Origin: Lingula anatina
Taxonomy: Eukaryota > Brachiopoda > Lingulata > Lingulida > Lingulidae
Direction: 5' to 3'
NCBI RefSeq assembly: GCF_001039355.2
Contig: NW_019776141.1
Location: 64,001 to 85,193 of the forward strand
DNA length: 21,193 bases
Below are positions 19,674 through 21,193 of the stretch, piece after piece. Each line of letters starts with the position of its first letter. Position 1 is the first letter of the stretch. The translations under genes and the position numbers were made by a program. Below the pieces are notes generated by a model. That model did no database searches, was not told the DNA's origin, and saw only the letters and a program-made list of their open reading frames with translations.

Positions 19674-21193
19674 ACCTCCTGCACGATTTGAAGCAGGAAA
19701 AAAACACTTGTATATGTTTTTGTTACATAATCATTAACATGCCATTTGGGGTGTAAATATTGGGCTACATATAGCTGCATAAAGAGAGAAAGGATTCGAA
19801 ATCGAATGTTTTGAAAGTACAGAATACGGAATTTTTCAAAGTCTGAAATCCATCAGTTTCTTTTTATATCGACTGTTTCAGTGCTCAGGACACTTTATGT
19901 CTCTTTTAAGATTATGGATTACTACTTCGTGCTAAAAAATTGCACTTTTACGTGAAGCGAAAATGCAGGGAGCACTTGAAACCTGCCAATCAACTTAAAC
20001 CAAATGAATGAAAAGACCGACCTAAACCAAGCGAAGAAAATGATCGACCTAAACCGAGTTAGGAAAAAGGAGTGGTGTTGCAAAAGCATGTCTATATTTT
20101 TGAGTTTCGACGGGGGTAATATGATGGCCGGTGAGTTTTGAAATAGCTAAGAGGACCACAATAAAAGTCGTTAATTGAAAATGACCAGACCCAGGAAATG
20201 GAACTTTGATTCTAGTTAGCCAAAATTAAAAAATCAACAGAGTTTGCAAACCTTTCGTGCGTGTGTAAAAACATTTCACTGCGTTTAGACCTAAGTGACG
20301 AATCCATATCAATTTTTTATCGACATCTCTTTCCAAAATCGGGTCTGCCGCTCCTCCTCGCTATCAACCCACCCTTTTTAAACGAAATAAACGGGCTGCT
20401 TATGGCCTCTGTCCATGTCCAGCGACCTGTGATACATCTGCTAGCAAACATTACCAGTTTGCGTGAGTCGTTCCAAGTTAACGATCAAATATGGGTACGT
20501 CACGAGATTTTGAGGTCTCAGGTTTTACAGCTCGTGCTCGGGTAACTTGGTTCTCTTATCAAAAATAGAATTCAATTTTTTTTACGCAAAGTAACCTATT
20601 TAAGGAATCTGAGAGCACTCAATTGAAAGTTTAGGGTGCAATAATTTTGAAAGACACTTCAAGGTAAAGGTTCGAATTAGATAAACAATTTATACAGTTG
20701 CTTTTAAAGGAGAGTCCGGCGTTATCAAATATAAAATCATTTATTTTAATAAAAAACATTTTGGATTTCATTGTTGGTCTCTGTACATTAATTTTTTTAA
20801 CAAAACAAGATGGACCCTTTCTGTGTAACTGAATAGATTTGTGAAAAAAAAGAATGAAAAATAGTCACAATGATGTTTATTTGAATACGAGCTGTACCCG
20901 TTTATTCAAACAAATGAATTGACATTATCAAACGTCTACGAAAGAAAAGCAAAGCTGGATGTTTACAATAAAATGCAAATCGTAACCTTTGATGTATGAA
21001 GATAACAACATTTCATGTAACGGTCAGACTTGTTGAAGAATGACAAATATTCAATTAACATGACCAACAAGACGTTGAATTTAATTACCAGTACTTGGTG
21101 ATGACGAAGTTAATGTGCTAAAATATTCGGTGCAGAATAGCCAGGAATTATAACTGATATCTGAAAGCTCATAGGCAGGGGAGGAGGACGGGG
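19674..21193. other. Gene-free stretch at the right edge
   Basis: AT-rich unique DNA. One open frame of 94 codons (20261-20545, plus) has no recognisable domain, signal peptide or splice context. A GGTTCGAATTA sequence near 20668 recalls a tRNA T-loop, but no cloverleaf surrounds it. Confidence 0.5.

Noticed and set aside
20660-20690. Possible tRNA from a T-loop-like GGTTCGAATTA
   Set aside because: No acceptor, D or anticodon stems pair around it.

Overview
The window looks like nuclear DNA from a marine lophotrochozoan animal. A bivalve mollusc is my best guess, with a brachiopod or other shell or fibre maker as the alternative. The signs are AT-rich intergenic DNA, GT-AG introns, TATA boxes, AATAAA signals, abundant microsatellites and a recurrent ACATGTA-type motif. 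The only protein-coding genes I can support are three paralogous two-coding-exon genes for secreted, extremely alanine-rich proteins of 257, 242 and 253 residues. I do not recognise the family by name. The architecture (signal peptide, about 60% Ala body, Arg comb every sixth residue, short Gly-Tyr tail) suggests an extracellular structural protein such as a shell-matrix, byssal, egg-capsule or silk-like component.

Layout. 1-4100: no gene seen. 4120-5625: gene 1 (minus). 5626-6095: compact divergent promoter region. 6096-7700: gene 2 (plus). 7700-12540: intergenic DNA, much of it present twice. 12545-14118: gene 3 (minus, convergent with gene 2). 14119-21193: no gene seen, and also partly present twice. 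Genes 2 and 3 align without gaps for about 230 residues and are the closer pair; gene 1 is more diverged. All three share a phase-2 intron shortly after the signal peptide. All three also have a second intron starting 3 to 6 nt after the stop codon, followed by an untranslated last exon that carries a conserved block.

Assembly. Two single-base n gaps (10483 and 17868) are each flanked by near-identical 1.8-2.5 kb copies. In both cases the repeat ends exactly at the n. This is what unmerged overlapping contigs, probably the two haplotypes, would produce, so about 4 kb of the window is likely duplicated artificially and the real locus is about 17.2 kb. Comparing the copies gives real polymorphism: a 278-bp solo-LTR insertion with a 4-bp target duplication present in one copy only, a 10-bp and a roughly 19-bp indel, microsatellite length changes and a few SNPs.

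The most interesting signals are the uncharacterised alanine-rich gene cluster, its conserved 3' UTR intron and element, and the 18-residue-periodic cationic helix predicted for its C-terminal part.
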